Assembly (NCBI GenBank): GCA_963811225.1 | Contig: CAWEQO010000012.1 | Coordinates: 751,730-815,729 of the forward strand | Length of the DNA stretch: 64,000 nt | Source: CAWEQO01 sp963811225 | GTDB lineage: Bacteria; Chloroflexota; Anaerolineae; Anaerolineales; Anaerolineaceae | Direction of reading: 5' to 3' | Shown here: positions 22,909 through 31,522 of the stretch, one piece after another | Position numbering within the stretch: position 1 is the first letter of the stretch | How the letters are laid out: every line of letters starts with the position of its first letter | Position numbers and translations under genes: made by a program | The notes under the pieces: generated by a model | Database searches by the model: none | Told to the model about the DNA's origin: nothing | What the model saw: the letters and a program-made list of their open reading frames with translations, nothing else

Positions 22909-24324
22909 ATGGTTTCGATACGAGAAATGACGTCCCGGATTGGCGGCAAGATCGCTGGAATGCAGCGGTCCAGTCAGGTGATCGCGCCGCCCGATCCGGG
23001 CGTTTCCCATTACGTCCGTGAAGAGGGTCTCAGCAAGGTGCGCTTACACCTGCGGGTCGAGCCGGACGGCTCCGGCCTGCTGATGGCCAATGCCGCCCGG
23101 GCTTATCACTTCAACCCCACCGCCACCTACATGGCCTACCTGTGGTTGAAAGAGGCGCCCGAGCCCCAGGCTGTCGCCGGGCTGACCTATCACTACCACG
23201 TCTCCGCCGCACAGGCCCGCCAGGATTACGCCGCTTTCTCGCAGCAGATGACCTTGATCGCCTCGCCGGACGGCGCCTGCCCGATCTGTGAGCTCGATCT
23301 GGAGACCAGTGCACCCTTCTCCGACCGGCCCTCGGCCCCCTACCGCATGGATCTGGCCATCACATACCGCTGCCAGAACGACTGCGCCCACTGCTACAAC
23401 GCTCGCTCACGACAACAGCCAGAGCTGACCACCGAGCAGTGGAAGCAGGTCCTCGACCGGTTGTGGGAGATTGGCATCCCGCACATCGTTTTCACCGGCG
23501 GCGAGCCCACCCTACGCAAAGACCTGCCTGAACTGGTGGCCCACGCCGAGCGCAACGGTCAGATCACCGGGATTAACACCAACGGCCGCCTGCTCAAAGA
23601 CCCGGCCCTGGTGCAAAAGCTGGTCGATGCCGGTCTGGATCACGCCCAGATCACGCTCGAGTCGCACGCTCCAGCCATTCATGACCGGATGGTCCAGCGC
23701 AAAGGCGCCTGGGAGGAGACCGTTGCCGGGGTCAGAAACGCCCTGGACAGCCGCATGTTCGTCATGACGAACACAACCATGCTGCAAGATAACGCTCCCT
23801 ACCTGGAAGACACCCTGCGCTTCCTGGCCGAGCTGGGCGTGCCCACCGTTGGCCTCAATGCCTTGATCTACTCCGGCCACGGCGCCTCGGTCGGCACCGG
23901 GCTGGCCGAAGCCAGCCTTCCGCCCCTGCTCGATCTCGCCCGCACCGCTACCCAGCGCAGCGGCCAGCGCCTGATCTGGTACACCCCCACCCAATACTGC
24001 CATTTCGATCCAATCCAGCTGGAGCTGGGCGTCAAAGGCTGCACCGCCGCCCTCTATAACATGTGCATCGAGCCAGACGGCAGCGCCATCCCCTGCCAAT
24101 CCTACTACCAATCCCTCGGAAATATGCTCAGCGACCCCTGGGAATCGATTTGGAATCACGATCTGGCCATCTCCTTGCGCGAGCGCAGGGAAGTGCCTGA
24201 AGCCTGCACATCCTGCTCGCTGCTGCCCGAGTGCGGCGGAGGCTGCCCCCTGGCCCGCACCGCCGGGATCGCTGCGCCGGTTCCCGTCCACCCCCTCTCG
24301 TCAGGAACGGAGAGTTTGCCATGA
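22909..24324 (+). CDS. radical SAM/SPASM protein with N-terminal PqqD-like domain
   Basis: 471 residues. Residues about 40-118 resemble PqqD, the RiPP recognition element (LHLRVEPDGSG, AYHFNPTATYMAYLW). A CPIC pair (Cys124, Cys127) follows. The radical-SAM core has the CxxxCxxC cluster ligands Cys155, Cys159 and Cys162 (YRCQNDCAHCY), the GGEP motif (FTGGEPTLRKD) and a normal barrel. The C-terminal SPASM region keeps its cysteines (GCTAAL, NMCIEPDG, IPCQSY, CTSCSLLPECGGGC), enough for auxiliary Fe-S clusters. Such enzymes modify ribosomal peptides, for example by thioether or C-C bonds. GGAGAA precedes the ATG, and the next gene overlaps by ATGA. Likely substrate: the Cys-Ala tail encoded just upstream (inference). 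Confidence 0.9.
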   Translation: MVSIREMTSRIGGKIAGMQRSSQVIAPPDPGVSHYVREEGLSKVRLHLRVEPDGSGLLMANAARAYHFNPTATYMAYLWLKEAPEPQAVAGLTYHYHVSAAQARQDYAAFSQQMTLIASPDGACPICELDLETSAPFSDRPSAPYRMDLAITYRCQNDCAHCYNARSRQQPELTTEQWKQVLDRLWEIGIPHIVFTGGEPTLRKDLPELVAHAERNGQITGINTNGRLLKDPALVQKLVDAGLDHAQITLESHAPAIHDRMVQRKGAWEETVAGVRNALDSRMFVMTNTTMLQDNAPYLEDTLRFLAELGVPTVGLNALIYSGHGASVGTGLAEASLPPLLDLARTATQRSGQRLIWYTPTQYCHFDPIQLELGVKGCTAALYNMCIEPDGSAIPCQSYYQSLGNMLSDPWESIWNHDLAISLRERREVPEACTSCSLLPECGGGCPLARTAGIAAPVPVHPLSSGTESLP

Positions 24325-25481
24325 ATACGATCAACAACTTATTCGAACGTTTCTTCCCGTCCGCCCGCCCGCTTCCTCCCGGCGTCTATCACTACCAGGC
24401 TCCCACCGACGCACCCAAGCCCTACCGTCTGCACTTACGCATCGAGAACGACGGCAGCGGCATCCTGATCATCAACGCCAGTACCGTGCTGCACCTCAAT
24501 CATACCGCCACTGAGTTTGCTTATCACCTGATCCAGGAGACCCCTGAAGAGGAAGTCATCCGCCAGGTGATCAAACGGTACAACGTCTCCGGTGAGGAAG
24601 CCCGCCGCGACTTCAAAGACCTCAAAGACCGCATGGAGGCGCTGATCGTCACCCCCGATCTCGACCCGGTTACCTTCCTCGATTTCGATCGCAAGGAGCC
24701 CTACTCCGGCGACCTCTCGGCTCCGTACCGCATCGACTGTGCGCTGACCTACCAGCTCCCCGAGGAGCGCGTTACCGGCATTACCCCCGTCGACCGGGTC
24801 AAGCGCGAGCTGCGCACCGCAGAGTGGAAAACGATCCTCAAGAAAGCCTGGGACGCCGGGGTGCCGCACGCCATCTTTACCGGCGGCGAGCCCACCCTGC
24901 GGCCCGATCTGGTCGAGCTGGTTCAATACACTGAGGATCTCGGCATGGTCGTCGGCTTGATCTCCGCGGGCCATCGCCTCACCGACACCGATTTCCTGCA
25001 CCAGCTGCTGACCGCCGGTCTGGACCACCTCATGCTGGTTCTCGACCCGACCGATGAGGTCGCCTGGGAAGCCCTGCGAGACGTCATGCCTGAAGACCTC
25101 TTCACGACCGTTCACCTGACCATCACGCCAGACAACGCCCGGATCATCGAGGAAGAAATCCGGCAGCTGGCCATCCGCGGCGTGACCTCGCTCTCGCTCA
25201 GCGCTAACGACCTCGAACTGAAAGATGTCGTCACCCACGCCCGCCAGGTGGCCTCTGAGCTGGACATGAGCATGGTCTGGGATCTGCCCGTGCCCTACTC
25301 CAACCAGAACCCGGTCTCGCTGGAAATGGAAAACGGCGAAACGCCTCCCGAAGGCGGCGGACAGGCCTGGGTCTACGTCGAGCCCGACGGAGATGTGCTG
25401 CCCACTCAGGGCGATCTCACTCTGATGGGCAACCTGCTCGACAACTCGTGGGAAAATGTGTGGGCCAAACGTCCGAAGTGA
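24321..25481 (+). CDS. pseudo-radical-SAM protein (PqqD-like domain kept, Fe-S cysteines lost)
   Basis: 386 residues, clearly a paralogue of the preceding enzyme. The PqqD-like part is kept (LHLRIENDGSG, VLHLNHTATEFAYHL), as are ALTYQ, the FTGGEPTLRPDLVEL strand and the barrel. The CxxxCxxC segment is replaced by a cysteine-free stretch (about residues 141-155), and the C-terminus stops after a SPASM-like start (VYVEPDGDVLPTQGD) with none of the cluster cysteines. It therefore cannot bind the radical-SAM cluster in the known way. Likely a partner that binds the peptide or the active enzyme. It starts inside the previous stop (ATGA) and ends in a GTGA overlap with the methyltransferase. Confidence 0.85.
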   Translation: MNTINNLFERFFPSARPLPPGVYHYQAPTDAPKPYRLHLRIENDGSGILIINASTVLHLNHTATEFAYHLIQETPEEEVIRQVIKRYNVSGEEARRDFKDLKDRMEALIVTPDLDPVTFLDFDRKEPYSGDLSAPYRIDCALTYQLPEERVTGITPVDRVKRELRTAEWKTILKKAWDAGVPHAIFTGGEPTLRPDLVELVQYTEDLGMVVGLISAGHRLTDTDFLHQLLTAGLDHLMLVLDPTDEVAWEALRDVMPEDLFTTVHLTITPDNARIIEEEIRQLAIRGVTSLSLSANDLELKDVVTHARQVASELDMSMVWDLPVPYSNQNPVSLEMENGETPPEGGGQAWVYVEPDGDVLPTQGDLTLMGNLLDNSWENVWAKRPK

Positions 25482-26224
25482 ACCCTTCTGACTGGCAAGC
25501 TCGCTTCCGGCAGCAAACGCGCTGGACCTCCGCGGTCCGGCGCTATCTCTATCCACGCCTCGGGCTCGGGCATACCGCACGCGTCCTGGAGGTCGGCTGC
25601 GGGCCAGGCGCCATCCTCGACGATCTGCGCCAGTCAACCACTGCCAGCATCCAGGGCCTGGACATTCGCTTCGACTTCCTGCGCCTGGCCCAATCGACCG
25701 CACCTACCTCCCCGCTTACCTGCGGCAACGCCCTGACGCTGCCCTATGCGGACGGCTCCTTCGATGTTACCCTTTGCCACTACCTGCTGCTGTGGCTCTC
25801 AAACCCAGGGCAAGCCCTGGCCGAAATGCGCCGCGTCACCCGTCTCGGCGGCTTCGTCGCAGCCCTGGCCGAACCGGATTATCCCGCTCGCATCGACTAT
25901 CCGGACGAACTGGCCGCGCTTGGCCGGCTGCAATCCCAATCCCTCGCCTCCCAGGGCGCGGACCCATCCATCGGCAAGCGCCTGCTGGCGTTGTTCCAAG
26001 AAGCCGGGCTGCAAGAGGTCCAGGCCGGACTGGTTGGTGGCGAGTGGGGTCAGCCGGTGAACCCGGATTTTCTCCAATCCGAGTGGGCAGTGCTGGAGCA
26101 AGACCTCAAAGGTCACATTACCCGCGAAGAATTCTTCCGCCTGCGCCAGGTCGACCGGTCCGCCTGGGAGCAGGGAACTCGCATCCTTTACGTTCCCACC
26201 TTCTACGCCTGGGGAAGAGGATAA
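25478..26224 (+). CDS. class I SAM-dependent methyltransferase
   Basis: 248 residues from a GTG overlapping the previous stop (GTGA); upstream GTG codons at 25448 and 25460 are less likely. The Methyltransf_11-type core has VLEVGCGPGAILDDL (SAM-binding motif I), GLDIRFDFL, FDVTLCHYLLLWL and the GGFVAALAEPDY strand. The C-terminal third is helical and may hold a substrate site. Coupling to the two radical-SAM-fold genes suggests that it modifies the same product. The IS copy begins 34 bp after its stop. Confidence 0.88.
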   Translation: MNPSDWQARFRQQTRWTSAVRRYLYPRLGLGHTARVLEVGCGPGAILDDLRQSTTASIQGLDIRFDFLRLAQSTAPTSPLTCGNALTLPYADGSFDVTLCHYLLLWLSNPGQALAEMRRVTRLGGFVAALAEPDYPARIDYPDELAALGRLQSQSLASQGADPSIGKRLLALFQEAGLQEVQAGLVGGEWGQPVNPDFLQSEWAVLEQDLKGHITREEFFRLRQVDRSAWEQGTRILYVPTFYAWGRG

Positions 26225-26258
26225 CCGGCTCGCTCCAAGGCTGCAGGCCCTAAACACA

Positions 26259-27934
26259 GCCTGAGAATGAAAAACAGGAAATGTGAAAAGCATTGGTAAA
26301 AAGACCAGAAAGGAAGTAGGATGGAGGATTTCGGGAGGCGAGATCAAAACTGGGAAAGGCGAAAAGACAACAACGGACAATAGGAAAGACAACTACCCCA
26401 GATCATAGCACTTGGGGAGAGAGAATGAGGAAAGAGAACCGCGGGAGATGCTTGTTAGGAAGTATCGAGGGGTGAGGAGAGCAGTGCGAGCAAGGCTCGA
26501 TCTTCGAGGCGAAGATTGCGCCAGGCTTCGAGCAAACGGTAGGCGATGTTTTTCAAGGAACCCAGTCCTTTGGGGAAGGTGCGAGTAAAGGCAGGGCCTT
26601 TGGCTATGAGTTGAAAGAAGAGCAGGGCAATCTGCAGGAGCAAGTAGAAGACTTTGTGAGCCGTTTCGTTCTGGCTAAAGACGTGTTCCAAGGCAAAGCC
26701 ACCGTTTTTCTGGAGGTTGAAGCCCTCATTCTCAATTTTCCAGCGCAGCCGACCAGCTTGATTGGCAATGGTGGGCGCATTGGTGGAGAGCAGGGTGAAA
26801 TTGGTGAACCATTTGAACTTGGTCGGTTGCTCCCTCTTGGTGGGAATCGTTTCGACACACTCCAAAACGTTGAGAGAATGGCTCCGATTGTCACTATCAG
26901 TGTAGGCGATGCTATTCATCCAGCGATAGACTTGCCGAACGCCTTTGTCTAGCACGATTTCCTTTCGGTTTTCGGGTGGGAGAGCCAATAATGCTTCGAA
27001 TTCCTGATTCACGCTGGGTAAATCTTCATCGGTCAACCAATCAGGTATTTCCACTCCTTCTTTTTACACACTTCTAGGGTGGGGCCGCCCGCAAAGAGAC
27101 CGTCCAACAACAAACAAAAGTTGGTCTGTGGAAAGCGCTGCTTTAGACGATCCGCAGACGGTAGAACGCTTTCAGTTCACAATCTTGCTTGGTGGCTTGC
27201 GGATCGCTATTCTCGATGAATTCCGTCATCAAGGATAAAGCGTAGCTATTGGCAGTCACCAATTTTGCTTCCAATACCGGATGATAGTAAAGGGTCTGAC
27301 CATTCGAGAGTTTACGGGTCAGGCAGGTGTCACAATGCCGCTCGTGATAGGTCAACACCCGGTGCCGTCCATTGCTACCAAAAAATAGACCCAAACAGCC
27401 GCCAACGGCGCAATTCTACCGTCGCTATGACCTTTCCATCAACCGGCAGACGACTTCCTGCACCTCTTCTACCTTCAGCCGTTGGTAGTTATAGTTCAGC
27501 GTATCGCTATGCGGAACACTCTCTACCCCAAACAGCGCCGATATTTCTTGCACACTCGCTCATTGCCCCGCAGTTGGTGATTGACCTGCCGCCGCGCCCC
27601 AAATGGCAAATAAACAGCAGTACTCCGGTGAATAACAAGACCTTCAGCGAATAGGTTACCTTCCCCGCTTCCCGTTGATCACTTACTCCCTGAAATATAT
27701 CTTTCCATTTCCCACCATACTGCTGTGCCGTCCGGAAAAACAAACTCAGTATCTGTTTTTGGGCTTCGTCTTCAAATCCTCCCCCTGATTTTTCCCTTTT
27801 CGCTCTGCATTTGCTTCCTGCATGGTATTATTAAGCTCCTGGTTGGTATATTGGCTGTCTGTTCACAACTCCAATATACTCAACCAGGTTTTTTTGTGGG
27901 CTTTTTCCTACCTTTTTCTAATTCATTCTCAGAT
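26259..27934 (-). mobile_element. IS4-like insertion sequence, decayed inverted copy
   Basis: About 1.68 kb and closely similar to the element at 10363-12056, in the opposite orientation. A 12-bp direct repeat, GCCCTAAACACA, flanks it (26247-26258 and 27935-27946). The ends share CTGAGAATGAA. Its transposase frame is broken. It separates the radical-SAM operon from the MFS gene; without it these would be under 100 bp apart. Confidence 0.87.
26455..27823 (-). pseudogene. IS4-like transposase, frameshifted
   Basis: Homologous along its length to the transposase at 10479-11855 but broken in several places. A one-base loss near 27770 changes the frame just after the start. Further breaks lie near 27505, between about 27140 and 27400, and at 27055. 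Open pieces at 26455-27054, 27143-27394 and 27507-27743 correspond to the C-terminal, middle and N-terminal parts. No functional product is expected. Confidence 0.88.
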
Positions 27935-27999
27935 GCCCTAAACACAAATTCCTTCTTTCGCTATATACTATTCCATATCCCTCTCACCAGGAGCATCCC

Positions 28000-29395
28000 T
28001 TGTCCTCCAAACCCAAACATTCCGGCCGCACCCTGTTTGCACTCGGCTTCGGATTCTTGATCGATCAAGGCGAATCTGAGGCCATGGGCGTGCTGGTGCC
28101 CATCATCCAATCCATGTACGGCGTCAGCTTCGTCATGGTCGGGCTGATGACCACCTTGCGCAACATTACTCAGACCGTCAGCGCCCCGCTGTGGGGTTAC
28201 GCCGCCGACCGCTTCTCGCGCAAGAAAGTGCTGGTCTTCGGCACGGGCATCTGGGGCTTATGGACCATCGCCGTCGGTCTGATGCCCAACTTCACCGCCA
28301 TGCTTGTGGTGCGCGCCATCTCCGGTCTAGGCCTGGGAGCGCTCATGCCCGCCACCTTCTCCCTGCTCGGCGATCACTACCCCCAGAACCGGCGTGGACG
28401 CGCCCTGGGCGTGATCGGCTTCGTCGGCATGATGGGTACGGTGGTCGGGGTGCTGGCGCTGGGCTTCGTCGCCACCGAGGAGTTGTGGCGATGGGGCTTC
28501 GTCGGACTGGGCGTTGCCAGCGTCCTCTCCGGCCTGATCATCTGGCTGTTTGTCGAGGAGCTTCCGCGCGGCTCGGCTGAGCCCGAGCTGGCCGACATCA
28601 TCAACGAGCAGAAGGCCAAGCAGTACCAGATCAACTGGCAGGATGTTTTCGGCACCCTGCGCATCCCCACCATCTGGGCCGCCATCGCCCAGGGCATCAC
28701 CGGCACGATGCCTTGGGTTGTCATGGGCTTCTACTTCATCAACTGGCTGGTCACCGAACTTGGCTATGCGAATAACATCTCCTTCTCCGACCCGCGGCAG
28801 CGCCCCACTGGTCTTCGCCGTGGTGGTAGTCGGCTCGGCTTTCGGCAATTTCATCGGCGGCGCGATCGGTGATTTCGCCGAACGTATCAATCCGAAGTAT
28901 GGGCGCACCATCATCGGCCAGTTCTCAGTCTTCAGTGGGGTGCCCCTGCTCTATCTCCTGCTCTCGCGCGGCGCCCAGATGAGCTTCGGGCAGCTGATCG
29001 GGCTGGCTCTGGTGGCCGCCCTGCTGATCTCCTGGCCCGGTCGCGGCGCCAAAGAGCCGATGATGCAGGCCGTGGTCCTGCCCGAGGCCCGCTCCAGTGC
29101 CTACGCGGTGGTCAATCTGATCGAGGGTGGTCTATCGGCCTTCGCCGGGGTCATCGCCGGCGCTCTGGCCGACAAGATCGGTCTGACCAATGCCCTGCTG
29201 TGGACGATCCCCTTCCCCTGGATCATCTGCGGCCTGGTCTTCTCGGCCTTCTACTTCACCTATCCGCGTGACGCCGCCCGCGTGCGCGAAATCCTCGCAC
29301 AACGCCGCCAGGAAATGCTCGCTAAGTCCACCCTCGCGACCGCCCCCATTGGGGGGCCAGCCGCCTCGACTCCTGCCGTTTCGTCCGGCGATTAA
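28000..29395 (+). CDS. MFS transporter, reading frame interrupted by one frameshift
   Basis: The N-terminal part (28000 to about 28797) runs from a TTG preceded by AGGAG through six helices and a loop, with the MFS motif GYAADRFSRKK. The frame then moves by one base near 28797-28806; the remaining helices continue in the next frame (APLVFAVVVVGSAFGNF onward) to 29395. Removing one base restores a normal transporter of about 460 residues. Either a fresh pseudogene or a base-call error. It lies on the same strand as the radical-SAM operon, from which the IS insertion now separates it, so it could once have been its exporter. The 194 bp after it hold only the tRNA-Pro promoter. Confidence 0.8.
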
Positions 29396-29547
29396 GTTCA
29401 AACCTTTATCCGCTCCGGCAGTGACAATTTTTCTTCCAGTTCCATGGCACGACCCCACCTGGGCTGCTTACCTGCGGCCAAAAATCCGCATTAACTTTGT
29501 AAAAGGGGACTCTACTACTTTGGGCTAACACAATAAAGCGCGAAGCC

Positions 29548-29576
29548 TTTACAAGATCCACAAACCCGGCTATAAT
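29548..29576 (+). promoter_or_regulatory. tRNA-Pro promoter
   Basis: TTTACA (29548-29553), 17 bp, TATAAT (29571-29576), with the tRNA starting 14 bp downstream of the -10 box. Confidence 0.75.
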
Positions 29577-29589
29577 ACTGCCTGTCCTT

Positions 29590-29970
<381 letters not shown>

Positions 29971-30031
29971 CTGTTGGATAAGAGAAGCCTATACCTGCGC
30001 TTTGGCCGGTTCCACCTGACCTGCAAGAACC

Positions 30032-30973
30032 TCAGCCGTTTCCCTCTTTTTCCAAGAAAATCGTATACCCCAAAACACAAGCAGCGAACAGCCCACCAAA
30101 AACGACTGCGACCTGCGTGCTCACCCAGGCCGGGAACAGCAGCAGGCCCAGCAGGGGCAAATTCAGCATGAACAGCAGTGGGATCAGCGAGTAAACCGGC
30201 ACGTATGGGACAATCAAGCAGGTTGCTGCGTAAATGGCGGTTGCCCGTTGGCGGTCGGAGAGCTTCTTCCAAGTAACCGCCAGCAGCGGCAGCACGGCCA
30301 GCGACCAGGGAAACAGCGAAATGTTGACGTTCTGCCGGACCAGGTGGTCCACCCCCTGGGTCAGGATGGTCTCGACGTAAGGCGCCGGCCAAAAGCCGAA
30401 CGCTGCAAACGAAATCAGCAGTACGGCCCCCGGCACGACTAACACCTTCCAACCGCGGAACTTCCAAAGGTAAAACAGCGCCAGTGCCATGCCAAGATGC
30501 GGCTTCGCTGTCAACAGCAGCGCTGCCGCCCCACCCAGGTAGGGGTTCTTCTTTTTCAAGGCAAACAGTCCCAATACCGCTCCCAACGCCACCCAGTTAT
30601 CCACCTGCCCGTAAAAAAAGATCCACACTACCGGCAGCGTGAGCATCAACCAGGGGAAAGAGAAATCCGCAGCCAAAACCGCCCCGGCCGTGACAATCAA
30701 GCTGAACACGTTAAACCAGTGCCATGAATTTGGCAGGGCCGCAATCGGTGAAATCCCTAGATAAATCCAGGTGGGGAATTGATTGGTGGCCGGATGCTTG
30801 ACGTAATCCAGCCAGCAGACGAACCAGTCGAAACCGGTGATGGGCAATAAATTGCTCCCGATCACAAGCCCGGCCAGGATCACCAGTGAGGTGAACTTCC
30901 ACAGCCTTAACTGCTTAGAGGATAAATAGAGCGGATGGATCAGAAAGGATAGCGCAGCTCGCCAGGATAGCAT
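30032..30973 (-). CDS. polytopic membrane protein, possibly GT87/DUF2029-like glycosyltransferase
   Basis: 313 residues from the ATG at 30973. An upstream ATG at 31006 lies almost on a TATACT box (31010-31015) and is probably not transcribed. About eight to nine hydrophobic helices are spread along the chain, with short loops such as FFYGQVDNW and LLTAKPHLGMALALF, reminiscent of polyprenyl-phosphate-mannose-dependent (GT87-type) transferases. The family call is tentative. It stands alone on the minus strand. Confidence 0.6.
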   Translation of the reverse strand: MLSWRAALSFLIHPLYLSSKQLRLWKFTSLVILAGLVIGSNLLPITGFDWFVCWLDYVKHPATNQFPTWIYLGISPIAALPNSWHWFNVFSLIVTAGAVLAADFSFPWLMLTLPVVWIFFYGQVDNWVALGAVLGLFALKKKNPYLGGAAALLLTAKPHLGMALALFYLWKFRGWKVLVVPGAVLLISFAAFGFWPAPYVETILTQGVDHLVRQNVNISLFPWSLAVLPLLAVTWKKLSDRQRATAIYAATCLIVPYVPVYSLIPLLFMLNLPLLGLLLFPAWVSTQVAVVFGGLFAACVLGYTIFLEKEGNG

Positions 30974-31179
30974 CTCTCGTCTCTCACGGGTTATGAATTC
31001 CACCATAAAAGTATAGCAAGTCAGCTATCGTGAGGAAAGCCAAAGAAGCATACAGCCGACTTACAAAATTCTGTCCTCCTTTATCCCTGCGCCGCTTGCA
31101 TCACCTGCATGACTACCCGTAAGCGCTGCTCCAGATCCTGCTCGTGCGTAAACCGGATATCATGCGGTGATGATTTCTA

Positions 31180-31208
31180 TTGATTTTGACCTGAATTGAA
31201 TATATACT
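31180..31208 (+). promoter_or_regulatory. promoter of the nucleotidase gene
   Basis: TTGATT (31180-31185), 17 bp, TATACT (31203-31208). The start codon is about 310 bp further on, which leaves a long leader. Confidence 0.65.
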
Positions 31209-31214
31209 AAAAGA

Positions 31215-31522
31215 GGCTTGCAACTGTGCGCGGTGCAGTCATATCCGCGGCAGTGAAAAAGCTTTCTCCTGAACACTTGCAACCGTCGCAATCTCAATGC
31301 AGCCACAATTCAGAGGAAAGGTTTTGCCTTTCTGCAGCCAGTGAGAACAGTCCTTCTGTCTGGCCGCCTGAAACTCACCTTGCTCTCAAGGTGATGTCTC
31401 CTGTCGGCTCCCGTCAACAGATTGAAGAATTAAATAAAACGGAGGTGGGGATTACAAGAAACCGTTCAAACAGGTCAAGAAGCGAGATACATCGAGAATT
31501 TCCATTCAAAATAGGAGCAAAA
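31215..31522 (+). other. long, possibly structured 5' leader of the nucleotidase mRNA
   Basis: About 305 nt lie between the predicted start of transcription and the ATG. Local hairpins are visible: GAAAGG-TTTTG-CCTTTC near 31316-31333 and CACCTTG-CTCT-CAAGGTG near 31376-31393. An in-frame extension to 31226 exists but does not look like protein. I recognise no known riboswitch class in it. Confidence 0.4.

Noticed and set aside
31226..31522. Extended N-terminus of the nucleotidase from a GTG at 31226
   Set aside because: The extra 99 residues are not signal-like or domain-like. A clear signal peptide with AGGAG starts at 31523.
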